From Cyclobacteriaceae bacterium (GTDB lineage: Bacteria > Bacteroidota > Bacteroidia > Cytophagales > Cyclobacteriaceae): a stretch of DNA of 34,269 nucleotides. The position numbers and the translations under genes were made by a program. The stretch's first letter is position 1. Each line of letters opens with the position of its first letter. This document shows positions 8,201 to 16,334 of the stretch, in pieces. The stretch spans positions 1 to 34,269 of the forward strand of contig JALHRJ010000048.1 of NCBI GenBank assembly GCA_022841475.1. Reading direction: 5' to 3'. The notes beneath the pieces were generated by a model, which saw nothing but the letters and a program-made list of their open reading frames with translations, had not been told where the DNA came from and did not search any database.

Positions 8201-11200
8201 TTGTTATTAATTGTGATGGCACGCTTCAGAGCAATCATCGAATCTTGAACGGTGCCGGCACCACAGCAATTTACAATGGCAGCGTTACCATTAACGTATC
8301 CAACACAAATGTGGCTACGGTTATACAAATGGGAACTGCCGGAACTTCCACATACAACGAAAATATCATTGTAAGTAATAGCGGAGGTTCTGCCGGGATT
8401 ACTTTCAACACCAATGCAAGTTCAAGTTCAACCTTAGCAGCGACCAAAACAATTTCCATAGGTGGTGGAGGTTTCTTAAACGGAGCACTTAGCCTTCCGC
8501 GCTTTACCCAAATAGGGCCAACGGCACAAACTCTAAATTCATTTACAGGAACAACAACACTTACAGTTGGGCCAAACTCTGCTTTTGGTGGAGATGTAAA
8601 TTTCGTGGCTCCCAGACTCTTATTAAATGGTTGCACGTATAGCGGCACGGGTGTATTTGAGAAAACAGGAGCAGGTAATGATGCCGGCAGTGGTGGAAAT
8701 ATTTTCACTGGCGTAAGTACATTCACAAATAGTGGATCGGCATATTTCCTTTTAGGGAATGGCACACGCGATCAATTTTTAAGTGACGTTACATTCAATA
8801 ATACAGGTAGTGACAAAATCTATTTTAGTCATAATCACTCAGGACAAACAACCACCTTCGCGTCAGATGTTATACTTAATAGTAATAAGACAGGTTCTGT
8901 TGATCAATGGTCGTACCTGGTTTCCGAAGGCGGAACTACTTCATTTTCAATTGGAGGTGACCTTACAATCAATTGTGCAGGAGCAGTCCGCAGTGATTTT
9001 CGATTCCTGAATGGTGCAGGATCATCCGCCTCCTATAACGGAGTAACGATCAATCTTACCAATACGAATCCAGCTACCCTTTTGATTATGGGCGAAAATG
9101 GTACCTCTACCTACAATGGAAACATTTCAGTATCTAATAGTGGCGGGGCCAGTGGTATTACCTTCAACAATCAAGGCGCAGCAAGTTCTACTCTGAATGG
9201 AGCCATCTCATCAGGCGTATTCGCAAGTGGTTCACTCAATCTTTACCGGTTTATGCAGCTCGGTGCATTTGCTGAAAATCTTGCACTGACAGGATCAACC
9301 ATTCTCCGGGTAGGACCTACTTCAAGTTTTGATGGCGATGTAAATTTTGTTGCCCCAAGACTTTTCTTAAATGGCGCAACCTATAACGGAACCGCCTATC
9401 TGGAAAAAAACGGAACTGGTAATGATGCAGGAACCGGTGGAAATATATTTAATGGCGCAACTACTCTCGTAAATTCAAGCAGCGGAGAATTTTATATGGC
9501 CAATTCAACACTAGATATTTTTAACGGTGAGCTAACCATAACCAACAGTGGAAGTAATTGGATTTTTATGTCTCACAACGTAGCAGGCACTCAATACAAC
9601 AATAATATTTTTGTTAACAACACCGGCAGTGCGCTCGGGATAATTTTCTCCAACAATGCTACCGGAGCTTCAACACTAACAGGCGGGTCGGTTGCCGTGG
9701 GCGGTACTGGATTTACCGTAGGGGAATTACGTTTGAGAAGATTCACCCAGGTAGGCGCTATACCTCAAAATATAACCTTAACAGGTTCAGCACAACTATG
9801 GATAGGTCCCACGTCTGCATTTGATGGCGATGTAAATTTTGTTGCTCCACGGTTGCTTTTAAATGGAGCCACTTACAATGGCACAGCTTATCTTGAAAAA
9901 AATGGTGCTACCAATAATGATGGCACGGGTGGTAATATTTTTAATCAGGCAACAAGCATTGTCAATTCAGGAAGTGCTTACTTATTAACTGCGTCCACTT
10001 CACCCGATATTTTTAATGCCGACCTGATTGTTACCAATTCAGGTTCTTCTACAATCCGATTGGCCGACAACTCCGCAGGCAACCAATTCAATGGCAACAT
10101 AGAAGTGAACTCCACTTTTGGTGGTGGTATTTATTTCGGCAATCAGGCAGCTGGAACTTCTACCTTGGCGGCAACCAAAACGATTGGCGTAGGCACTTCG
10201 GGTGTTATCAGTGGTGATATCCGATTAATTCGTTTCACGCAAGTAGGTCCAACTGCTCAGGCATTAAACCTTACAGGAATCGCAATTCTTACACTTGGTC
10301 CGGCCTCCAGCTTTGGTGGTGATGTGGATTTTCGTTCACCTCAACTTTTACTTAATGGAACTACCTATAGCGGCACGGCCTACCTTGAAAAGAAAGGTGC
10401 CAATAATAACGATGGAACTGGAGGTAATACATTCAATGGAGTTACTTCTATAGTGAATTCCGGAAGTGGATATCTCCTAACAGCCAATACCTCACCAGAT
10501 ATTTTTAATGGTAATCTTACTGTAACCAACACAGGCTCGAATATCATTTATCTGGCACACAATGTTGCCGGCAATCAGTTTAATGGAAATATAACTTTTA
10601 ACTCAACGCTAGGTAGTGCTGGTGTCTATTTCTCAAATAATGCAATTGCTACTTCAACGCTGGCAAATGGAGCATCACTATTGGTAGGTGGTTTGGGGTA
10701 TAGTAGTGGTGAGTTACGGTTACGAAGATTTACACAAGTAGGTGCCTCCAATCAAACTTTGTTATTAACAGGAACAGCACTTCTAAGAATAGGTCCGGCT
10801 TCTACATTTAACGGAAATGTAGATTTCAGATCGCCACAATTTGCTTTGGATGGAGCTATCTACAATGGCACTACCTATCTGGAGAAAACAGGTGCAGCCA
10901 ACAACGACAGCAGTGGTGGTAATACGTTCAACGGATCAACTACAATTGCTAATTCAGGGAGTGGATTTTTTCGGTTTGCATTAAGTACAATAGACACATT
11001 CAATGGTGACCTCACGCTCACCAATACAGGTTCTTCTACCATTCGAATGGCCGACAATGTTCCGGGTAGTGTATTCAATGGAAATATCGTTGTCAATTCA
11101 ACTTTTGGAGGCGGTATCTACTTCAGCGAAAGCGGTGGCGGAACAGCCTCACTCGCTTCCGGAAGAACTATTTCCGTGGGTGGACTTGGATTTAGTCTTG

Positions 11201-13362
11201 GAGAGTTGCGTCTAAAAAGATTTACTCAAAATGGAGCTACGGCTCAAAACCTGGTATTTACAGGTACCGCTGGACTCCGATTAGGGCCATCCATTATTTT
11301 CAATGGTTCTGTTGACTTCCGGGCACCCCAACTATTTATAGACGGAGGCTCATACAATAACACCGCATACCTGGAAAAGACTGGAGCTACTGACAATGGC
11401 AGTACAGGTAATAGCAGTTTCAATGCAGCTACAACTATTCGTAACAGCGGCACGGGTTATTTACGCACCGATGGTAATAACACATTCAACGGAGCAACGT
11501 CATTAATTAATTCAGGCTCTAACTATCTTTTACTTGAACTTAATACAGGCAGCACATACAATGGAAATCTAACCATTACTAACAATGGATCTTCGAATGT
11601 GCGTATGTCCTTTCAAGGAAATACGACCTTCAATGGCAACATTGAAGTAAACAGCACCAGTGGTACAGGTATCATTTTTAGCGAAGCTGGTGCAGCCACT
11701 GCCACGCTTGCAAATGGAAGAACTATTTCTGTTGGCGGTACGGGCTTTACTGCTGGTGAACTTCGTTTGCAGCGCTTTATGCAAACGGGTGCCACTGCGC
11801 AAAATCTGGTGCTCACCGGAGCCTCAACATTTAGAAGTGGACCATCAACTACCTGGAACGGAGCCTTGATTGTTTCATCACCTAGTCTATTCTTCGATGG
11901 CAGTTTATTGAATGGCGCAACTAACTCTATAATCAAAACCGGAGTATCGACTGACGCTAGTTTGGGCGGCAATATATTTGGTGGTAACACAACCTTTACC
12001 AATTCGGGTAGTGGAGTTTTCAGATTCGCCAACACATCAGCTGATGATTTTACTGGCAATGTAACTTTCAATCAGGCCATTGGAACGATACAACCAGCCT
12101 TTAATCTTGCCAGCACCTTCCGCGGAAATGTGTCAGTGGATGGCGCTACTGCTATCACATTTGGTGCAAACAATGGAACTATCACCTTTGCAGGAAGCAA
12201 TGCCCAAAATGTAATCCGAAATGGCACAGCTTCGCCAATCTTCAGACGAATGCTGATGAACAAATCCGGAAACGCAGTGACACTTACCACCGATGTGAGC
12301 ATTACCACCAATGCCACATTCACAGCTGGCGTATTAAACACAACGACAACCAACATTTTAAACTTTGCCAATGGATCAACGGTAACAGGCGGCTCCAACG
12401 CCAGTCATGTTGACGGACCCGTAGTAAAAATCGGAAACGCACCTTTTGCCTTCCCTACTGGTGACAATGGATTCTACCGTGCTATTTCCATTTCGGCTCC
12501 TACTACTGCGACACATGCCTTTAGGGCAGAGTATTTCAAAGTAAGTCAGTCATTTGGTGGAGTTGCTACCTACCCGGCAGGAATTGTTACGGTAAGCTCC
12601 TGCGAATATTGGTTGCTCGACCGCATAGTAGGTGCCTCCAATGTGAATGTGACCTTAAGCTGGAATTCACCAGATTGTACAGGACCCTATATAACTGATT
12701 TAACAGATCTACGGGTAATGCGTTGGGATGGTGCTGCTTGGGTTAATCAGGGTAATGGCGGAACAACAGGTAATGCTACAACAGGTACCATTATTACCTC
12801 TGCTCCGATTACAAGCTTTAGTCCAATCACCCTTGGGTCAACTTCATTGGATAATCCGTTACCAGTTCAGTTAATTAGCTTTACGGGTCAGGTAGCAGGC
12901 GAGAAAGTAAACCTTACCTGGATAACCGCCTCAGAGTTGAACAATGACTTCTTTACTTTGCAACGTTCAGCAGATGGTGCTGAGTTTGAAAGTATTGCCG
13001 AAATCAAGGGAGCCGGGACTATTCAAACCATATCACATTATGAGTTTGTGGATCAAACCCCACTACCCGATTTATCTTACTACAGATTAAAGCAAACAGA
13101 CTTTGACAAAAAATCTACTTACTCCAAAGTTATTGCTGTTAATGTAAATCTACCCGGTGAATTATCAATGTACCCTAATCCGGTGAACAGGGAAACTCCT
13201 GTAACTTTAAATAGAAAAGGAAATTACATTCTTACTAATAATCTGGGCGTAATTGTTCTGAAGGTTAAGAACACCAACGAGATCGATGTTTCTTCTCTAC
13301 CCGCTGGATTATATACTGTTAGAAGTTCAACAGGTGAAATTAAAAGACTAGTTATTCTATAA
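5272..13362 (+). CDS. Giant secreted repeat protein with T9SS sorting domain
   Basis: The predicted protein has 2,696 residues. Residues 1-23 are a clear signal peptide (MKKSLLSYSLLFFLFSL, cleavage near AIG|Q). Residues 27-143 include a WNNTANWS...GG...P start typical of secreted Bacteroidota surface proteins. Residues 144 to about 2260 are eleven diverged repeat units rich in Asn, Gly, Ser and Thr, probably a parallel beta-solenoid. A non-repeat region follows, then an Ig/FN3-like domain (about 2530-2625, LPVQLISFTG..., LTWITASELNNDFFTLQRS). The protein ends in a type A T9SS sorting domain (about 2631-2696, MYPNPVN...GLYTVRSSTGEIKRLVIL). The likely fate is export through Sec, passage through T9SS, and release or attachment at the cell surface. 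A role as an adhesin, matrix or surface-layer protein is inferred; no catalytic domain is evident. The open frame extends upstream to 5020, but the ATG at 5272 begins the signal peptide. No clear promoter was found. Confidence 0.93.
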   Translation: MKKSLLSYSLLFFLFSLSQLAIGQRFWVASTPANWNNTANWSTTSGGAGGASVPGPADVVTFNALGLGNCTLDVAANVAGITVNGYTATIDLNGFNLTTTGTNTFTTGTIVNSGGAAALTLNTTVTTTFNGSTISANVNGTTGRIFFNGSTFNGTVNISKTDNNNDNSTGNNIFNGVTTLTNLGGGQVLLGNGNPDQFNAVTTFNNNGSYRFYFAHNHSGQTTTFASDLTLNTNKSGGADGWSFFAGESANTSFSISGTLTINCAGTLQSNHRILNGAGSTATYSGTVTLNVTNTNAATDIFMGLNGTSTYNGNIVVGNIGAACEIYFNDNASASSTLVAGRTLSVISFPDGRLSLERFSAIENHSITLTGSARLDVGPASSFSGNVDFRAPRIFLNGVTVSGSSILEKTGASDDDSTGGNTFTGTSTVNNSGSGQLNLAATNPDTFNGGLTINNTGTSRVQIGINSAGNIISGGLTINHGGNAGSAINTIIARNASSSATINGPVTLSCSNTNISSGIIISNSGAVTINGNIVLTSTSGSGIYFGNAGGTVDQASGFGTSNGAFTSGTLLFSRFTQAGTQANILNLGGSSTLTIGTSSTFGGNVNFSSPRLFLNGCTYNGAANLEKTGGGNDDGTGGNIFQSTTTISNSGSGYLLMGNTNRDQFFGTTTFNNTGSSRIHFAQNHGGQTTTFASDVSLISNKSGAGDQWSFLYGEGTNTAVTFGGNLTIQNGGSFRSDHRFLNGAGSSAAYAGVVTINVSNSDAATIVAMGQNGTSTYNGNVVVSNTGGSAGITFNTNVAASSTLNGTLSIAGGYTAGSLNLYRFNQVGALPHSLTLTNTSILRIGPNSEFDGSVNFISPRLFLNGCLYNDAATFEKTGASDDTGNGGNIFNGVTILTNSGSGYLTTGNGTRDEFNGVTTFNNTGSYRISFANNHPGQTTTFATDVILNTNKSGGADPWSYLIAENNNTNVSFGGNLVINCDGTLQSNHRILNGAGTTAIYNGSVTINVSNTNVATVIQMGTAGTSTYNENIIVSNSGGSAGITFNTNASSSSTLAATKTISIGGGGFLNGALSLPRFTQIGPTAQTLNSFTGTTTLTVGPNSAFGGDVNFVAPRLLLNGCTYSGTGVFEKTGAGNDAGSGGNIFTGVSTFTNSGSAYFLLGNGTRDQFLSDVTFNNTGSDKIYFSHNHSGQTTTFASDVILNSNKTGSVDQWSYLVSEGGTTSFSIGGDLTINCAGAVRSDFRFLNGAGSSASYNGVTINLTNTNPATLLIMGENGTSTYNGNISVSNSGGASGITFNNQGAASSTLNGAISSGVFASGSLNLYRFMQLGAFAENLALTGSTILRVGPTSSFDGDVNFVAPRLFLNGATYNGTAYLEKNGTGNDAGTGGNIFNGATTLVNSSSGEFYMANSTLDIFNGELTITNSGSNWIFMSHNVAGTQYNNNIFVNNTGSALGIIFSNNATGASTLTGGSVAVGGTGFTVGELRLRRFTQVGAIPQNITLTGSAQLWIGPTSAFDGDVNFVAPRLLLNGATYNGTAYLEKNGATNNDGTGGNIFNQATSIVNSGSAYLLTASTSPDIFNADLIVTNSGSSTIRLADNSAGNQFNGNIEVNSTFGGGIYFGNQAAGTSTLAATKTIGVGTSGVISGDIRLIRFTQVGPTAQALNLTGIAILTLGPASSFGGDVDFRSPQLLLNGTTYSGTAYLEKKGANNNDGTGGNTFNGVTSIVNSGSGYLLTANTSPDIFNGNLTVTNTGSNIIYLAHNVAGNQFNGNITFNSTLGSAGVYFSNNAIATSTLANGASLLVGGLGYSSGELRLRRFTQVGASNQTLLLTGTALLRIGPASTFNGNVDFRSPQFALDGAIYNGTTYLEKTGAANNDSSGGNTFNGSTTIANSGSGFFRFALSTIDTFNGDLTLTNTGSSTIRMADNVPGSVFNGNIVVNSTFGGGIYFSESGGGTASLASGRTISVGGLGFSLGELRLKRFTQNGATAQNLVFTGTAGLRLGPSIIFNGSVDFRAPQLFIDGGSYNNTAYLEKTGATDNGSTGNSSFNAATTIRNSGTGYLRTDGNNTFNGATSLINSGSNYLLLELNTGSTYNGNLTITNNGSSNVRMSFQGNTTFNGNIEVNSTSGTGIIFSEAGAATATLANGRTISVGGTGFTAGELRLQRFMQTGATAQNLVLTGASTFRSGPSTTWNGALIVSSPSLFFDGSLLNGATNSIIKTGVSTDASLGGNIFGGNTTFTNSGSGVFRFANTSADDFTGNVTFNQAIGTIQPAFNLASTFRGNVSVDGATAITFGANNGTITFAGSNAQNVIRNGTASPIFRRMLMNKSGNAVTLTTDVSITTNATFTAGVLNTTTTNILNFANGSTVTGGSNASHVDGPVVKIGNAPFAFPTGDNGFYRAISISAPTTATHAFRAEYFKVSQSFGGVATYPAGIVTVSSCEYWLLDRIVGASNVNVTLSWNSPDCTGPYITDLTDLRVMRWDGAAWVNQGNGGTTGNATTGTIITSAPITSFSPITLGSTSLDNPLPVQLISFTGQVAGEKVNLTWITASELNNDFFTLQRSADGAEFESIAEIKGAGTIQTISHYEFVDQTPLPDLSYYRLKQTDFDKKSTYSKVIAVNVNLPGELSMYPNPVNRETPVTLNRKGNYILTNNLGVIVLKVKNTNEIDVSSLPAGLYTVRSSTGEIKRLVIL
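5701..9357 (+). repeat. Protein repeat, five long units (218-254 residues)
   Basis: Anchor motif R-[IL]-[FL]-[FL]-N-G...EKTG...D..GGN.F.G starts at 5701, 6448, 7102, 7852 and 8614. The next anchor, at 9358, opens the short-unit set. The spacings are 747, 654, 750, 762 and 744 bases. Each full long unit carries an extra block of roughly 86 residues, from NHSGQTTTFASD through INCAGTLQSNHRILNGAG to GTSTYNGN. The second unit (6448) has a shorter, altered version. Units are diverged at the DNA level, so this is a coding repeat and not a simple tandem array. Confidence 0.9.
9358..12060 (+). repeat. Protein repeat, five short units plus degenerate last unit
   Basis: Anchors lie at 9358, 9850, 10342, 10837, 11329 and 11884. 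The spacings are 492, 492, 495, 492 and 555 bases, so four units in a row are 164 or 165 residues long. They share the framework of the long units (LNGATYNGTAYLEK, GGNIFNG, ELRLRRFTQVGA, LTGSA, GP.S.F.GDV.F..P) but lack the extra block of about 86 residues. The unit at 11329 has about 20 additional residues. The last unit (SLFFDG...IKTGVSTD) is degenerate and merges into the non-repeat region. Confidence 0.9.
13162..13359 (+). other. C-terminal T9SS type A sorting domain coding segment
   Basis: The last ~66 residues begin with the family hallmark LSMYPNPVN. They continue with the beta-strand pattern LTNNLGVIVLKVK and DVSSLPAGLYTVR and end in a basic GEIKRLVIL tail. Known function: this domain directs cargo through the PorT/SprA-type outer-membrane machinery and is usually removed by the PorU sortase, with attachment to an anionic lipopolysaccharide in some species. 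No T9SS machinery genes are in the window. Confidence 0.92.
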
Positions 13363-14119
13363 TCTGAAATTGAAATGATAGTGTGTTGTGTACGAATGTA
13401 GCCACGTTATAGGTGCGTTCAGAATACAACACATTATTCTGCCGATCGATTAATACTACTGTAGAGCATCGTGTTCCATATCCATTTGTTTTGATAAACA
13501 TGGATGATAGTGCTCGCTCGCGTTCAAGTCCAATTCCGGTATCGGGCAAAAATTTATCTTCTGCCCTTTTTTCATCGTAAAGCATTTCAAATAAAACCTC
13601 AGGTACTATAACTGATTTACTAATGGCTCTACTGAATTTATCTTTGCCTTGTTCTACTTTTGGCCAGGGAGTATCGAGCAAGTGATTGCTCAGTCCATAG
13701 ATCCCACTTTCAAGTTTTTGAATTCCTGGTTTATAGTTGGATAAATAAAATAATTCCTCTGGATTGCCAGTTAGCAAATTAAAACCGTTGTATTCGGAAG
13801 TGTGTGCACGCACCTTTTGTAAATATACTTCTGTTGAGTCGCTATTGATCAGAAAATCAGAAACCAATTGCCCCCGCGAAGGCGCATGGGGATTTATATT
13901 GGCAGGGTCACGATAATTCGTAACGAGACTGATCTTACCATTTTTATTCATCGCCATCCAGGTGCCCGAAGCTTCCAGATCCCGACCACCCAGTATGTGG
14001 GGATAGTCTTCCCAAAAATGGGCAGGAGCAGTTTTGCGAGCGTAGAACTCATCGCGGTTGGCTGCAATGATCAACTTGTAGTCTGGATGATTATTTAGCG
14101 AAAGGAAAATAAGGCACAT
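13352..14119 (-). CDS. NRDE / TANGO2 family protein
   Basis: This 255-residue protein begins MCLIFLSLNNHPDYKLIIAA and has the name-giving NRDE motif (residues 22-25, AANRDEFYARKTAP). HFWEDYPHILGGRDLEASGTWMAMNKNG follows, which is diagnostic of the family (PF05742). Function is not settled. The human TANGO2 relatives are linked to metabolism, membrane traffic and haem handling. The family is thought to have an N-terminal nucleophile hydrolase fold, in which Cys2 would become the first residue. It is the last gene of a probable rnhB-DUF3667-NRDE operon (19 bases after the DUF3667 stop). Its 3' end overlaps the end of the giant T9SS gene by 11 bases on the opposite strand. Confidence 0.92.
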   Translation of the reverse strand: MCLIFLSLNNHPDYKLIIAANRDEFYARKTAPAHFWEDYPHILGGRDLEASGTWMAMNKNGKISLVTNYRDPANINPHAPSRGQLVSDFLINSDSTEVYLQKVRAHTSEYNGFNLLTGNPEELFYLSNYKPGIQKLESGIYGLSNHLLDTPWPKVEQGKDKFSRAISKSVIVPEVLFEMLYDEKRAEDKFLPDTGIGLERERALSSMFIKTNGYGTRCSTVVLIDRQNNVLYSERTYNVATFVHNTLSFQFQIIE

Positions 14120-14138
14120 TGAATAAGTTTAGAATTTA

Positions 14139-15026
14139 CTACAACCCCCACAGTGTAAAATAAAAAAGCATAATGCGATACACGTGAACCGTTCCCTGCA
14201 TTAACAGCAGTAGAATAATTGTCTTTGGAATATTCCAATACCATCTTAGTCCATAAAATATCAATTGACCTCTGAGCAGAAAGTAAATCATTGTTGTTAC
14301 TGTTGCAATCGAAAAGAAACTATCTGTAGTTAGAAAAGTTAAATCCAAGCCCCATATGGAATTAAGTTTAACTAATCCATTGAATAAATTGGCCAGGATT
14401 ACCGAATTCAACAATAACTGAAAACTATAAAATTCAAGAGAAAAAAGAAGATGATCAAAAAAGAAAGTTTTCTTGGAAAAATTAATAATCAGCAATAATC
14501 CTGTAAAAGCAAATACAAGTAGTATTATTAACAGTTTAGAAAGGTTGGTTGATCTATTGGCATAGTCGCGCTCAAAATCCTGCAGGTTGATCGCTTCCCG
14601 ATCGATCTTATTTTGTACTATTTCCTTTGCCTTCACACTGTGATTTCCCAGAGAATTTAATTGCGTATATAGGGAGGAATTATAGGAATCGAACACAGGA
14701 AAAAGAAAATAGAAAAAGTTAGCCACAAAAAATAACGACACCATTTTCATGTAGGGCACTCGTTGTCCATCGGCAATGTTTCTGGATAATTGACCGGGCC
14801 GGGTCACTAACAGTTTTAAGCTTTTGATAAACTTTCCATCTAAAAACGTGAAGGCATTTAACAGGCTGTCCAGAAAATTGAAAAATGATCGTTCGCTTGG
14901 CTCAAGGACTTTCTCCCCACAGATATTGCAATAGCGACCCTTGAACATATGGTTACAGACTTTACAAATCCGCGACACATCATAGTCAAATGTATCTGGC
15001 TTCTTTTTAAAGAAAGATAACTTCAT
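14139..15026 (-). CDS. DUF3667 membrane protein with N-terminal zinc ribbon
   Basis: The N-terminal 45 residues contain a four-cysteine zinc ribbon: CKVC, then CNIC after KGRY. Next comes a segment conserved in DUF3667 proteins (FFNFLDSLLNAFTFLDGKFIKSLKLLVTRPGQLSRNIADGQRVPYMKMVSLFFVANFFYFLF). Four or five hydrophobic segments fill the remainder (about 92-112, 165-183, 193-215, 230-250, 263-290). Function of the family is unknown. Length (295) is typical. The start is ATG at 15026, only 4 bases after the rnhB stop, so it is almost certainly cotranscribed with rnhB. Confidence 0.88.
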   Translation of the reverse strand: MKLSFFKKKPDTFDYDVSRICKVCNHMFKGRYCNICGEKVLEPSERSFFNFLDSLLNAFTFLDGKFIKSLKLLVTRPGQLSRNIADGQRVPYMKMVSLFFVANFFYFLFPVFDSYNSSLYTQLNSLGNHSVKAKEIVQNKIDREAINLQDFERDYANRSTNLSKLLIILLVFAFTGLLLIINFSKKTFFFDHLLFSLEFYSFQLLLNSVILANLFNGLVKLNSIWGLDLTFLTTDSFFSIATVTTMIYFLLRGQLIFYGLRWYWNIPKTIILLLLMQGTVHVYRIMLFYFTLWGL

Positions 15027-15030
15027 AGGA

Positions 15031-15627
15031 TTAGAAGAGTTCTAGTTGACTTGGCAATAACTGAAAAGATCTTCTGTGCAGGGGAGTAATTCCTAACTGA
15101 CGAATTCCATCGCGGTGTTCTTCTGTTGGATAACCAACATTGGTATGCCAGCCGTAGCCGGGAAATTCCTCCGAAAACTTCGACATCAAATCATCACGAT
15201 AATTCTTCGCCAGCACTGATGCGGCCGCAATGGAAAGATATTTACCATCACCTTTAATCACACACTCGAATTTTACTTCCCCATAAGGTTTAAAACGGTT
15301 GCCGTCAATCAACAAAAAGTCCGGTCTCAGGGTCAATCTATCCAACGCCAAATGCATCGCTTTAAAAGATGCATTTAAAATATTAATCTCATCAATCTCT
15401 TCGTTGCTTACCTCCGCAACAGCCCACGCTAAGGCATCGCGAATAATATCCAATTGTAAAGAAATCCTATCCTCTTTAGTCAATTGCTTCGAATCGTTTA
15501 ACAATTCGTGAGTATAATTTTTTGGAAGGATCACGGCTGCAGCGACCACAGGGCCCGCCAAACACCCACGCCCTACTTCATCGCAGCCAGCTTCAATTAA
15601 ATCAGGGGTAAAGGAAGACAATAACAT
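15031..15627 (-). CDS. rnhB: Ribonuclease HII
   Basis: Cytoplasmic endonuclease that cuts RNA in RNA-DNA hybrids and starts removal of misincorporated ribonucleotides. The 198-residue protein has the first catalytic pair Asp16-Glu17 in EAGCDEVGRGCLAGPVVAAAV. The conserved DFLLIDGNRF gives the third acid. The SIAAASVLAKNYRDDLM and GYGWHTNVGYPTEEHRDGI segments are typical of type HII. The start is ATG at 15627. It heads a probable operon with the DUF3667 and NRDE genes. The divergent Nudix gene starts 93 bases away. Confidence 0.97.
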   Translation of the reverse strand: MLLSSFTPDLIEAGCDEVGRGCLAGPVVAAAVILPKNYTHELLNDSKQLTKEDRISLQLDIIRDALAWAVAEVSNEEIDEINILNASFKAMHLALDRLTLRPDFLLIDGNRFKPYGEVKFECVIKGDGKYLSIAAASVLAKNYRDDLMSKFSEEFPGYGWHTNVGYPTEEHRDGIRQLGITPLHRRSFQLLPSQLELF

Positions 15628-15719
15628 GAATCAAAAATCAAGATTCAAAAGTCAAAATTCAAGGTCGTTTACATTAATTATTAAACTAATTTTAAATCTT
15701 GTTCTTTAAACATTTACTT

Positions 15720-16259
15720 ATGAACCCCTGGCAAACCCTTTCCTCCGAGGAAAAATACGATAACCGATGGATCAACGTAACGGAATATCAGGTGATTAAT
15801 CCTGCGGGGGGTAAAGGCATTTATGGAAAAGTACATTTCAAAAATAAGGCTATTGGTATTGTTGCTCTTGATGAAAATAATAATACCTGGCTTGTGGGGC
15901 AGTGGCGTTATACACTGAATGAATGGAGTTGGGAGATACCCGAAGGTGGCGGCCCGCTTGCGGATGATCCTCTGCATTCTGCGAAGCGTGAACTAAAAGA
16001 AGAAACGGGTTTACTTGCTGATCGATGGACATTGATTCAGCGCGCCCATCTTTCCAATTCAGTATCTGATGAAGAGTGCTTTCTTTATTTGGCTGAAGGG
16101 TTAACCCAACAGGAAAGCGAGTTGGAAGATACAGAGGCTGATTTGAAGGTTCGAAAACTCCCCATATCAGATGCCTTGGAAATGGTACTAAGCGGTGAAA
16201 TAACCGATAGCTTGAGCGTGATTGGAATTTTGAAAGTTGCCAGAATGAAAGGAATATGA
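15720..16259 (+). CDS. Nudix hydrolase, ADP-ribose pyrophosphatase-like
   Basis: This cytoplasmic hydrolase of nucleoside diphosphate-linked compounds has the Nudix box from G of PEGGGPLADDPLHSAK to RELKEETGL (G-x5-D-x7-REUxEExGU). The usual Glu after the first spacer is Asp. The motif keeps the REU and EE metal-binding residues. The preceding NTWLVGQWRYTLNEWSWEIPEGG segment resembles ADP-ribose pyrophosphatases, so a nucleotide-sugar or ADP-ribose substrate is likely, but this is inferred. The ATG at 15720 gives 179 residues. An in-frame ATG at 15699 would add seven unlikely residues. It is transcribed divergently from rnhB. Confidence 0.9.
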   Translation: MNPWQTLSSEEKYDNRWINVTEYQVINPAGGKGIYGKVHFKNKAIGIVALDENNNTWLVGQWRYTLNEWSWEIPEGGGPLADDPLHSAKRELKEETGLLADRWTLIQRAHLSNSVSDEECFLYLAEGLTQQESELEDTEADLKVRKLPISDALEMVLSGEITDSLSVIGILKVARMKGI

Positions 16260-16334
16260 GCGACCTATGATGCGTATGCTGAAATTAATAGAGATTCTGT
16301 TGAAGGTTCAAAAATCTGGTAACAACAATCAAGC

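Noticed and set aside
5340..12398. Long antisense frames inside the giant gene (for example 5340-5846, 8271-8765, 11613-12071)
   Set aside because: They recur at matching places of the repeats and arise from Asn/Gly/Thr codon bias. Their products are Val/Pro/Leu-rich with no domain.
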